DNA of 64,000 bases from Chionoecetes opilio (taxonomy: Eukaryota; Arthropoda; Malacostraca; Decapoda; Majidae). Shown in pieces: positions 57,701-64,000 of the stretch; position 1 is the stretch's first letter, and each line of letters starts with the position of its first letter. The position numbers were made by a program, and so were the translations under genes. Where the stretch lies: the NCBI GenBank assembly GCA_016584305.1, contig JACEEZ010022462.1, forward strand, positions 397,001-461,000, given 5' to 3'. Under the pieces are notes generated by a model. That model had not been told where the DNA came from. It saw nothing but the letters and a program-made list of their open reading frames with translations, and did no database searches.

Positions 57701-60700
57701 GGGGCTGAAGTCGGAGGGCCGCTCGGATTCATATACACACAAACCTCGATTTCCCGGACTAATAGGGGGAGCACTGGTTCGGGAATCGCAAGTAAAAAAA
57801 AAAAAAAAAAAACGTCCGATGCCATTACCCACCCCCGGACATTTATCCTACTCTAGCATTTACTGTCCGGCAACCGACATTATCAACTACCCCGCCGCGG
57901 ACTTTTACGTCCGCTGAGCATGCAGCCACCTGGCGGGAGGCAGCAGAAAGTGTTCAATAGTCTCGAGAGACGTTCGTTCCTGCACCAGGGGCAGTGGGGG
58001 TCAGGGGACTAACGGAGGCTGTGCAGGTGAACAGTGAGTGTCGTGTGCCCAAATGTAAACAATACGACCGCTGAGCATGCTGCCACCTGGCGGGAGGCAG
58101 CAGAAAGTGTTCAATAGTCTCAGAAATGTTCTTGCACCAGGGGCAGTGGGAGTCAGGTGACTGACGGAGGCTGCGCAGGTGAACCGTGAATGTCGTGTGC
58201 CCAAATGTAAACAATACGACCGCTGAGCATGCTGCCACCTGGCGGGAGGCGCGGACACTGACCAAGGGTGACAGGAGACGCTCGGACAAAAAAAAAGTTC
58301 GAGAATGACATATCCCCAGACCTCGGATTTTGTCCGGCAAATCCGATATCCGGGAAATCGAGGTTTGTGTGTATATATATATACGGATCATATAGACTGG
58401 TTTATCAGTATATATGATATACTGTAATCTTCATAAATGTTTGTTCTATAATATTATCAAATAAAAAACAGTAAAACACGTTAAAGAAATGCCATTACGA
58501 GACTCTGAAGAAATATGCATGAACTTAATATTCACTTCAACTCTTTGCCATTTAAAACTTTGCAAGTCAACTTTTATCATGAAGGGTATCAATAGAAGCG
58601 CAATTTTATTAGCCTTCCATTGATATATTTCGTTATCTGATAAATGAATTAGAACCATGCATAAATTAGCGTTAACTAAATAAATAAAATCATCAATCGG
58701 GTAATTTTCCCGATTGATGATGTTATTTATTTAGTCAACGCTAATTTATACTCGGTACTAATTCATTTATCGGAAAACGAAATATATAGGTAAATATATA
58801 ACATCATCAATCGGGAAAATTACCCGATTGATGATTTTATTTATTTATTCAAGGCTAATTTATGCATGGTTCTAATTAATTTATCAGATAACGAAATATA
58901 GCAATGGAAAGCTAATAAAATTGCGCTTCTATTGACACTTCATTATAACAGTTGACTAGCAAAGTTTTAAATGGCGAAGAGTAAAGTGAATATTAAGTTC
59001 ATGCATATTTCTTCATAGTCTCGTAATGGCATTTTTTTAGCGTGTTTTACTGTTTTTTATTTGATAATATTATAGAACAAACATTTACGAAGATTACAGT
59101 ATATCATATATACTGATAAACCAGTCTATATGATAGTCCATAGACCACTATATCTCTTTGTCGGGCGCCCCGCAGGCCCCTATGCAGCCCCGCAATTCAA
59201 AACATGGTCGCGTGTGCAGTCCAGGTATACAGTGGTCTATGGTTTCATGTAAAATGTTTTCTCGCAAAATATTAAATGGCGAAGAGTTTAAGTAAATATT
59301 AAGTTCATGCATATTTCTTCACTCTCTCATAATGGCATTTCTTTACTGTATTTTTCAGTTTTTTATTTGATAATATTATAGAACAAACATTTACAAAGAT
59401 AACGGTACCCGGTATATCATTATTACTGATAAACCATAGGAAGGGAAATGGGAGTGATGTTCGAAAATGTCAGGAATCGCAAAACTGGCCTCCACTGGAA
59501 ATAGCCCAAAATGAGTAGCAAGTCCAGTATACAGTAGTCTGTGGTCCAGTCCTTTGTGATGTAAAAAATAAAATAATGGCACTTTGACTTAGGCATGTTT
59601 TCCCAAAAAAATCGGTGGTGTGTGTTGTTGAGGGCTGCCACTTTGGGTCAGCTTCCCGGGTACTTGAGTACCATGGCCCTTAGTGACCGTTGGTCTTCCT
59701 ATCTTTCTGCAGCAACCAGCCAGTCATTGGCAACTCCACTGCAGGCCACTGGTGACCCCATGAACCGCTTCAAATAATAGCGCACAGCAGCCAAGGTCTC
59801 GGTATTATGCTGCCATCTACTTGTTCTTCTGCCCCAACACATGAGTTGTCATGAGTTGTCACACACTTGAGTGCTCACTCAGCGCGGGGGACTGCCACTG
59901 CCTAGTGGATTATCTTTATAGCTAGAGTGACCAACAAGCTTCATAGTCTTTATTAACATTGCTTAATGCTTATGCATTGGCATCTTTTTGCGCGATGGTG
60001 AAGTTGGTAATAGATTAATAGTGCTAGTCTCTGATCTTAGTCCAATATATAAATATTTGTGCATATACTTTGCTTTATTGCATTCAACAGTTTAATTAAA
60101 AAAATGCCTATATTGCTTCACTCTAAAGCTATGAAAGACAAAAAAAACGGTTAAGGCCTGTCTTCAATCTGTCAATTTCACAGATACTGCCTTTGTTTCC
60201 TCGCGTATGTAATAGGGAGATTCCTGGCCAACATGATTTATCAGTTATTTAAAGATTATCATGACATATTTTAGAATAAATCCACCAAGTGATTTAATAG
60301 TTTTCATTATTTGTCCAGTGCTGAACTACAGTATGAAATGGATTTTTTCTTGAGGTGTATTGGAGAGCTAGCTTCACCTGTGACAGTATTGATATCTAAA
60401 ATGATGGATCTTATGATGTTAGAAATTCCAGCTTTTATTAATGAAAATATGTCGTAATTTTGCTGAAAATTGTTATGTTCAACATTAGTATCATTGTTGA
60501 AAATATAACTAGCAATTTCATGGATTTTATTTGTATTAGATATAAAAGTAATAGTTTCTGATAGGCAGTCTATCAAGATCTTCAGATTGAAAGTCTTTAC
60601 AAGTAACCAGTAAATAAGTAAACCTAGATGACTTAGGTACACGTGGCAGTCCCTCTGCAGCCTGACCCTCAGAGGTGACATTTGTAGCTGGCCATATTGA

Positions 60701-63176
60701 GCCCTAAAGTTCAGTCCAGCGTGCGGCATAGTCCCACGCTCCTCTGGGGGGGGCACCAGGCTCCCGGGGCTGAAATCTGGCAGAAGTGCAGGCAATGCTC
60801 AGCGCACCGTGCATCATGCTGGATGTAAAGCTTTCTGGCGGGCTGCACAGGCTTGGAGAATACTGATTAGTATTTATTTTTTCTGTCATAGTTTCATGGA
60901 TGGTGTAAAATTGGTGTTCAGTTTTTTATAATTTTCTAAAATGTTTAATTTAGGATACCTTCATATGGTGATGACCATTCATCTTGTATAATGAGGTATT
61001 CTAACACCACTCCAGGCCTGTGTGATAGCGCTAGTTTTTTGATGTCACAACTTTCTTGGGGAACCAGTACAGTATGGTGTGTGTACTCTGCTTTGTTACA
61101 AGATAATTTGATTCAACAAAGCAGTGTTCATGGCCATGACTGGGTTGGGAGTCGTCACCCCTGTTGTTGTTGACATCATCATTTTGTCATGTTGCTTCAT
61201 TTGAACATCCTTTCCCACAGGATCTGTACTACTCCAGGAAGAACTTCAAGCGTCCAGAGCTGCAAATGTCTCCACATCGCACTTTTGAGGATGAAGCCTC
61301 TATGCTGGATCAGTTATTTGCTGGTAATAAAATGATTAGATTTTCATGATAATCCTAGGAAATAAGATTTCAAGCTTGTAATTTTCCTCGTGGCACACTT
61401 CTTCCACGTTTCCTCTTTCCTGGTGTGGAGCGAGAAGTGGAAGGTTGAGGTTCGTCACTCTCATCACTTTCGGACAAGCAGAGCTCAAACTCTGACTCAC
61501 TCTCCTCTGATATGGAAATATCACTATTTATATGGTCATCAGAGTCACTACTGCTTCCTTCTTCATCCAAATTCATCACCTTAAAACCAGAAGTAAATGG
61601 TTGGATAAATATTTTCAAGAAAAAGCAATGAATCTTTATATAATCACCCATTGTAAATGGTTCCACTATCCAGGAGGCCGAGCTTACTGCATGGGAAGTC
61701 TCAATCGTGCAGACTGCTGGTACCTCTACGCAATGTCTCCTGGTCGACTGCGCTATCTTCCCAATGCTGCTCGCCACAACCTGCCCCATTGCTGGTGAGT
61801 TCGCATACATTTTGAAACTGGAAAAAGAGGTAGAAAAAGAGACCCATCGTAAGTGCGAAATATAGTTAAGGAGAGCATCGTAAAGTGAGGTCGCCCTGTA
61901 TTGTGAACCCACTGTACTTGTCACCATATTCTATTATGTTGGTGTAGGGATGTGATGACCCCATTACCCATTACATTATGGCCTGTACACTACCCTCCTG
62001 AGTTTCACGCTATGCGAGTTTCGCGATCCTCGAGTTTCGCGCTGAGTCCTACATTCTTATCATCCCGACTTTCGCGCATTATATCCCCGACTTTCGCTTA
62101 GAAGTGGGATGGTAGGCCCTGGAGATTAACTTGAGGGCTGTGATGGTTGGCCCTCGCCCGTGGTGGCGCAGACAGAATTTCTATAGTGACGCCTGTGATT
62201 AGAGGCTCATGCCGCCCCCTGTATCCTCCGATGCACTTGCAATCGAAGGTAGAGCTAATGGGCAGCATGTGAGTGTTCTTAGGCCACTCAACAGTGCAGA
62301 GAAAGATTTTAAGTGGATTTTACAGCCCTCATCAAGGATCGAACTCGGATCACCGAGAACGCCACTCGGAGACTTCTTCTTCTTGTGACCTTTTCTGCTT
62401 AGTATCACTTTGTAGGTCGTCTGTCAAGCTCGTGCTCGAGCTTGACATATATCTTGATGCTACCCACTCTGCTACCACCTCCCATAAGAGACGTACGGGA
62501 CACATCTTCCTTCCTTCCTGCTTAGTATAGTATAATAATAGGCTTAGTATAGCTGTATGTAGTTTTGCTTTGTTTTTTTCCATTTGTTTGTGTTTTTCTC
62601 TACAGGAACAGCCGGTGTCGCATAAGATAGGTAACACCTCGAAATAAGTAGCACCTTACCTTACTATTTACCTCAAAATACTCCTTTATAAGTGATTAAC
62701 CATGACGTGTGTGGTACTGTGGTTTCTGGAGGTACTGGAGGAGACAGGAGAGAAGAGAGGGAGGCATTGTGACTGTTATTGTCATATAACACTGTCACAC
62801 AACCATCAGCTAACAAGATATGTGTCAGGCTCACTCACTCAGACCAAAACAGCATCCGCTGGGTGACTCCCAACTCAAGCTCAATCTCAAGCTCCTCTCC
62901 TCCTTCCTCTTCTCTACGTAGTGTTGGCCGAAGCCACCACCCCGGGAAGCGGGTCACAAACCCTAGGCTAACACCCAGTACCCATTCACTGCTGGGTGGA
63001 CAGGGACTTGGGGCATTTTCAGGATATTTTTTGGGGGAAAAAGTTAATCTTATAAGCTGTAAAATACGGTAGGTACACAGCCCTCAAGTTAACCTCCAGG
63101 GCCTACCATCCCACCCCTGGAGGTCACTGCCTAACGGCGCTGTAGGCACGCACGCACGCACGCGCGCGCGCGCACG

Positions 63177-63207
<31 letters not shown>

Positions 63208-63229
63208 ACGCACACGCACACGCACACGC

Positions 63230-63281
<52 letters not shown>

Positions 63282-63812
63282 CTAAATAAGCATTTTTACA
63301 GGGTTTATAATACCCGAGTTTCGCGCTCCGCGAGTTTCGCGCTATGCCTCCGGAAGAAAGCAAGCGCGAAACTCGGGAGGGTAGTGTACTTCTTTTGAGT
63401 GCTGCCAGTCTGGATGGTTGATTGTATGGCCAACATTGAGACACAGGGAGCAGAGTGCGTGTCATCATCTTGCCTGCGCGTCGTCAGGCGTGACTTAAAG
63501 GGACCAGGGCGAAGAGTTGGGATCCTTTTTCTGGTTGTGTTTTTCCCCTTGAAAACAAAATAGGATTTTTTGTGTGTGTGAGTGTGTATGTGTTACTCCA
63601 CTTGTTTGGGAAAAGGCCAGCTGTACGAAAAAATATATATTATGAAATACATGATATGAAATATAGATAAAACATAATGGAATGTACACAGGGTTGGGAA
63701 AGCACACCGTGAACCTGACCAAACCTTGGAAGTACTGATGATGGACCTTGATCCGGAGAAAATGAAATTGTTCTGGAAAGACATCTGCCCTACTGCCTCA
63801 GAAGCCACCAAG
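36657..63812 (+). CDS. AMD1: S-adenosylmethionine decarboxylase proenzyme, six exons, 3' end outside window
   Basis: AdoMetDC makes decarboxylated AdoMet, the aminopropyl donor for spermidine and spermine; it acts in the cytosol as a self-cleaving pyruvoyl enzyme. Exons are 36657-36790, 50986-51072, 53847-53973, 61221-61323, 61674-61794 and 63692-63812. All borders are AG/GT and all phases join, giving 231 codons of about 330-350 expected. Residues 15-28 ([14 protein letters not shown]) contain the active-site Glu18 and Glu21. VLSESSMF places the cleavage between Glu75 and Ser76, with Ser76 becoming the pyruvoyl group; LKTCG supplies the proton-donor Cys90, 14 residues later, as in the human enzyme. 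Further on come [26 protein letters not shown] and [10 protein letters not shown]. The Ser/His pair needed for processing lies beyond the window. Intron 1 is 14.2 kb and intron 3 is 7.2 kb, both mostly transposons. I see no upstream ATG in the 160 bp before the start, so the mammalian inhibitory uORF is not evident there. Confidence 0.95.
37550..38673. mobile_element. Probable TIR element inside the inner element
   Basis: CTGGGGGAAGATGCTGAGAA at the left matches the inverted right end CAGGGGCCAGATGCTGAGAG. Both sides share TAAGGCGAAA and GCGCTTT/GGCGCT-rich words for about 100 bp. The CAGGGG start looks hAT-like, but I could not find an 8-bp TSD. Confidence 0.55.
38816..39917. mobile_element. 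TIR element I (AATGGACCCATTTACT), 1.1 kb
   Basis: Starts AATGGACCCATTTACTC and ends GAGTAAATGGGTCCATT. The flanks contain TTACTA on the left and its inverse TAGTAA on the right, so the palindrome extends a little further. The interior carries the large inverted repeat 39091-39673. Confidence 0.72.
39091..39673. repeat. Large inverted repeat with about 257-bp arms and a 68-bp spacer
   Basis: The left arm 39091-39347 starts ACTTGCATTACCCCTACTAC and the right arm 39416-39673 ends with its inverse. The arms differ at scattered positions and small gaps. The long reading frames on both strands here are caused by the symmetry and share the same peptide words, so they are not genes. Confidence 0.88.
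40156..40360 (+). repeat. Dispersed copy of the tandem-array segment
   Basis: Contains CAGCTGTTGGAAGTCGCTAG and GGTACGAGATATGG-type words and matches the segments at 41488-41676 and 42175-42362 in the tandem array downstream. Confidence 0.85.
40490..41140. repeat. Duplicated 340-bp unit with TCC, GCA and CCA simple repeats
   Basis: The block with GTGTTTTTGTCGTCCAAGCA begins at 40628 and again at 40968. Each is followed by ACTGCTGCCACCAC and CTGCTATAAGAAAAGG-like sequence. Between them are CTCCTC and GCAGCAG tracts. Proline- or valine-rich frames here are simple-sequence artefacts. Confidence 0.85.
41285..42935 (+). repeat. Tandem array, about 687-bp unit, 2.4 copies
   Basis: The word GCTGTTGGAAGTCGCTAGGT starts at 41491, 42178 and 42866; GTATACTTGCCCTGTTCAGT starts at 41311, 42009 and 42697. 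Units are highly similar. Each full unit includes a segment (CACCCCGGGAGGCGGGTCAC, then AACACCCGATACCC) that also occurs, diverged, at 62927-63010. The frames at 41673-41924 and 42415-42612 come from this repeat and I do not regard them as genes. Confidence 0.92.
42966..43036 (+). mobile_element. Right-end fragment of element G
   Basis: AACGCCACCACACGTCTGTAA, then GTTGTCCTGGCGAG and TTATCTACGGTAG match 11890-11956, the right terminus of element G. The left end was not found nearby. Confidence 0.75.
43170..43880 (+). repeat. Higher-order minisatellite (GAGGGTTTTGGCATAA words)
   Basis: A unit of about 21 bp (ATTCTGAGGGTTTTGGCATA) is repeated about nine times at 43233-43425. Larger blocks of roughly 200-300 bp contain TATATGCTATTTTTCCTGGT and ATATTTATTTATCATG and repeat through 43880. 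The same blocks occur at 37215-37446, on the other side of the inner element. It is the subterminal repeat of the outer 11-kb element. The Gly-Ile-Asn-Ser-Glu frame across it is an artefact. Confidence 0.85.
44391..44552 (+). pseudogene. LINE RNase H/C-terminal fragment inside element B
   Basis: The frame reads [20 protein letters not shown]. This resembles the D.ALTRLRLGH..LT segment at the end of the RNase H region of Jockey- and R1-like LINEs. The segment is absent from element A. Confidence 0.6.
45970..46451. mobile_element. MITE J, copy 2 (about 480 bp)
   Basis: Left GCGCGTTTTCATGATG and inverted right GCTCGTTTTCGCGGCC, followed by long C/G-rich inverted repeats (CCGCCCTGGTTCAGTCCAG against GGTCCGGTCTGGACTGG). 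An inverted homologue is at 49459-49950. It is inserted in the backbone of element B between segments contiguous in A. Confidence 0.78.
47159..48044. mobile_element. TIR element with about 52-bp ends, AT-rich core
   Basis: AATTAGAGAGAACTG...AAATGCCAGTGGTCGCTGGC at the left is mirrored at the right (47992-48044). The flank suggests an AATT or TA-type target, but the symmetry makes this ambiguous. No coding capacity. It sits between element B and the right TIR of the 11-kb element. Confidence 0.75.
49459..49950. mobile_element. MITE J, copy 1 (492 bp)
   Basis: GCGTATTTTCGCGACCGCTC at the left and, inverted, GCGCATTTTCGTGACGTTCA at the right, between TA dinucleotides. The subterminal regions are GC-rich with nested inverted repeats (CTGGACTGGGCTAGTCC). 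It is the inverted homologue of 45970-46451. Confidence 0.8.
50490..50712. repeat. Minisatellite of GTGAATGGGTGGGGTGATGG type
   Basis: About 220 bp of imperfect units built from GATGGGTAATGGGTGAGTGA and GAATGGGTGGGG. The proline/histidine/serine-rich frame on the minus strand derives from this repeat. It is next to a segment matching inverted element G (50709-50777). Confidence 0.92.
50780..50880. repeat. Three consecutive GGTGGGCC hairpins
   Basis: Hairpin 1 is TGTTTGGTGGGCC, then TTC, then GGCCCACCAAACA. Hairpin 2 is GTGTTTGGTGGGCC, AAA, GGCCCACCAAACAC. Hairpin 3 is GGTGGGCC, AAA, GGCCCACC. They lie about 100 bp before AMD1 exon 2. Confidence 0.88.
50986..51072 (+). CDS. AMD1: AMD1 exon 2
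   Basis: Acceptor GTGTTGCAG; the first base completes the Arg codon of exon 1. Reads ...[19 protein letters not shown] and ends with AG of the Ser codon before GTGAGA. Aligns with the segment before the cleavage site in the family. Confidence 0.93.
51073..52898. other. AMD1 intron 2, mostly unrecognised
   Basis: No further exon is supported. A small hairpin AAGCGGGCCTCGCCCGCTT lies at about 51719-51737. A pogo-like single end (CAGTGGTCTTTTGTAAGACG) lies near 51927. Confidence 0.45.
52899..53439 (-). mobile_element. TIR element D (CCGTATTTTACGG family)
   Basis: Left TCGTATTTTACGCTTTATAA and inverted right CTGTATTTTACGGCTTATAA between TA dinucleotides; one base of each terminus has decayed. 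The interior has a tandem duplication (GTGACAGCCTGGTGGTAAATG at about 53109 and 53231). It is in opposite orientation to element C. Located in AMD1 intron 2. Confidence 0.8.
53847..53973 (+). CDS. AMD1: AMD1 exon 3 with self-cleavage site
   Basis: Acceptor TTTTTTCCAG, donor GTATAG. Contains [20 protein letters not shown]. The Glu-Ser bond here is where the proenzyme splits into beta and alpha chains; the following Cys is catalytic. Confidence 0.97.
53974..55204. other. AMD1 intron 3, first part, nothing recognised
   Basis: AT-rich intron sequence without transposon ends or exons that I can support. Confidence 0.5.
55205..55500 (+). pseudogene. Non-LTR reverse transcriptase fragment (Jockey-like)
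   Basis: Reads [16 protein letters not shown], then a stop and frame change, then [18 protein letters not shown] and [22 protein letters not shown]. These are RT blocks around the first catalytic Asp (the (A/L)D..KAFD.V pattern). Broken and lacking the YADD region. Confidence 0.85.
56308..57442 (+). mobile_element. pogo/Tigger-like element (1135 bp)
   Basis: Perfect ends CAGTAAACCCTCTCGTATTC and the inverse, between TA at 56306-56307 and 57443-57444. It splits the foldback repeat word TTGATATATTTCG, giving an internal check on the insertion site. No transposase. Same terminal family as 16087-17523. Confidence 0.92.
57736..58371. mobile_element. TA-target TIR element L carrying LINE-derived tandem copies
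   Basis: CACACAAACCTCGATTTCCC and its inverse, between TA at 57734-57735 and 58372-58373. Most of the interior (about 57918-58255) is three tandem copies of a LINE C-terminal segment. Confidence 0.85.
57918..58255 (-). repeat. Three tandem copies of a LINE zinc-tail segment
   Basis: Units of about 150 bp start at TGAGCATGC(A/T)GCCACCTGG near 57917, 58073 and 58223. On the minus strand each full unit reads [20 protein letters not shown], then [19 protein letters not shown], the conserved end of Jockey/R1-like LINEs. The third copy is partial. Confidence 0.82.
58389..59132. repeat. Near-perfect 744-bp palindromic foldback unit
   Basis: Begins CATATAGACTGGTTTATCAG and ends with the exact inverse. 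Arms of about 340 bp surround a core with two ATCAATCGGG/CCCGATTGAT hairpins at about 58692-58726 and 58804-58842. Confidence 0.9.
59551..61220. other. AMD1 intron 3, last part
   Basis: No exon or clear element. A reading frame on the minus strand at 60307-60795 has no recognisable domain. A GC-rich patch at 60640-60860 may be an old repeat. Confidence 0.4.
61221..61323 (+). CDS. AMD1: AMD1 exon 4
   Basis: Acceptor TTTCCCACAG, donor GTAATA. Reads [13 protein letters not shown], then [17 protein letters not shown]; matches the YSRKNF...PH..F..E...L segment of the family. Confidence 0.95.
61386..61600 (-). pseudogene. Acidic-Ser plus basic N-terminal-like fragment, identity uncertain
   Basis: The minus strand reads [11 protein letters not shown], then [14 protein letters not shown] and [13 protein letters not shown]. 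Acidic/serine tracts followed by a basic cluster are common at the N-terminus of piggyBac-type transposases, but there is no catalytic part here. It lies inside the 350-bp intron between AMD1 exons 4 and 5, on the opposite strand. Confidence 0.35.
61674..61794 (+). CDS. AMD1: AMD1 exon 5
   Basis: Acceptor CTATCCAG, donor GTGAGT. Reads [20 protein letters not shown], continuing to NLPHCW. The AYCMG...DCWYLY block is highly conserved in animal AdoMetDC. Confidence 0.96.
62120..62372 (-). repeat. SINE-like copy related to 1640-2046
   Basis: Shares GTGATGGTTGGCCC, GAGGCTCATG-CGCC and the minus-strand B-box-like CCGAGTTCGATCC at its right end (about 62335-62350). Confidence 0.6.
63147..63280 (+). 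repeat. (CA)n/(CG)n microsatellite
   Basis: CACGCACG, then CGCGCG, then a long ACACAC tract with ACGCAC interruptions. The Val-Cys frames across it are artefacts. Confidence 0.97.
63692..63812 (+). CDS. AMD1: AMD1 exon 6
   Basis: Acceptor TGTACACAG; the first base completes a Trp codon. Reads [20 protein letters not shown], then [14 protein letters not shown] before GTGAGA. The PDQTLE.LM..LDP pattern is diagnostic. Phase 0 end; the next exon is outside. Confidence 0.95.
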
Positions 63813-64000
63813 GTGAGAGGACCACACTGAGTACAGAATGCATGCTGTCTTGCTTGTCTAGAAAGCTTGACATTTGCATTTCATCTGCAGGTGAGTGTCA
63901 TTCACAAGTCATTTGATTAACCATACACTGGTAATTGTGACATGACTATCATAATCGATTAACCACATTTTGATGGATTAATTATCACTGCATTATCCTT

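Larger units (their letters stand above)
55592..59550. repeat. Nested foldback complex
   Basis: The outer arms, about 55592-55912 and about 59246-59550, are inverted copies. Both contain CACTGG/CCAGTGGAGGCCAGTTTTGC, TTCGAAAATGTCAGGAATCG (one strand or the other) and GGTTTATCAG. The TTTATCAGTATA...ATATTATCAAATAAAAAA unit occurs in plus orientation starting near 55731, 56085 and 58397, and inverted ending near 59125 and 59437. A partial inverted unit lies at 57525-57660. Palindromic centres with ATCAATCGGG/CCCGATTGAT occur at about 57525, 58705 and 58822. Two TA-target TIR elements interrupt it. It lies within AMD1 intron 3. Confidence 0.82.
61988..63386. mobile_element. TA-target TIR element with a SINE inside (1.4 kb)
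   Basis: Left CACTACCCTCCTGAGTTTCA and inverted right CACTACCCTCCCGAGTTTCG, between TA at 61986-61987 and 63387-63388. Additional GAGTTTCGCG words follow at both ends. Contains the SINE-like copy, a CCACCCCGGGAAGCGGGTCA repeat also found at 41729 and 42416, a terminal fragment of the CCGTATTTTACGG family (about 63010-63070), and a CA/CG microsatellite. Confidence 0.82.

Noticed and set aside
60307..60795. 162-aa frame on the minus strand in AMD1 intron 3
   Set aside because: No recognisable domain, composition shifts from GC-rich to AT-rich midway and no splice context; probably chance.
63084..63468. Val-Cys repeat frames
   Set aside because: Translations of the CA/CG microsatellite.

Overview
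This is a eukaryotic, repeat-dense genomic window, most likely from an arthropod and plausibly a decapod crustacean. That assignment is an inference from intron-split animal genes, the kinds of LINE and DNA-transposon remnants present, and the absence of any prokaryotic operon structure. Only three host genes can be supported. (1) 9972-15206 (+): the five 3' exons of a glucuronosyltransferase I gene (B3GAT3/GlcAT-I type), which completes the proteoglycan linkage tetrasaccharide in the Golgi. (2) 20791-21525 (-): a 244-aa type II membrane protein with a glucosidase-II-beta-like pair of LDLa cysteine modules. (3) 36657 to beyond the right edge (+): S-adenosylmethionine decarboxylase (AMD1), with six coding exons in the window, including the proenzyme self-cleavage site and two exons of the mature alpha chain beyond it; the C-terminus lies outside.

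Nearly everything else is mobile DNA, often nested several layers deep, and many boundaries can be read to the base from terminal inverted repeats (TIRs) and target-site duplications (TSDs). 1-2056: low-quality-looking, homopolymer-rich sequence and a tRNA-derived SINE. 2057-8476: a TA-flanked DNA element ('A') carrying two hAT insertions with perfect 8-bp TSDs (2786-5915, 6107-7782); a second copy ('B', 44048-47153) preserves both empty sites. 8844-18049: more TA-flanked elements, mariner and LINE debris and a three-deep nest (15942-18049) around the GlcAT-I exons. 18050-26600: sparse sequence, LINE scraps, AT-rich foldback satellites. 26630-29230: a duplicated GC-rich repeat and a badly decayed CR1-like LINE. 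29504-35630: a minus-strand LTR retroelement with a gag-like ORF but no recognisable pol, whose 5' LTR is split by a 3-kb DNA transposon (32542-35605) of an unusual family with a C-terminal cysteine-rich CXC-type module.

36657-63812: AMD1. Its 14.2-kb first intron contains a TTAA-flanked element (36998-48931), split by an 11-kb long-TIR element with a 9-bp TSD (37075-48124), itself split by a 5.7-kb long-TIR element with a 10-bp TSD (37447-43163), which in turn holds further TIR elements, a 0.58-kb hairpin repeat and a 687-bp tandem array. Its third intron contains a 4-kb nest of foldback palindromes (55592-59550) interrupted by two TA-flanked TIR elements.

The host genes do not form a pathway together. 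The interest of the window is in the datable nesting of transposons, the empty sites, and several TIR families that I cannot assign to a superfamily with confidence.
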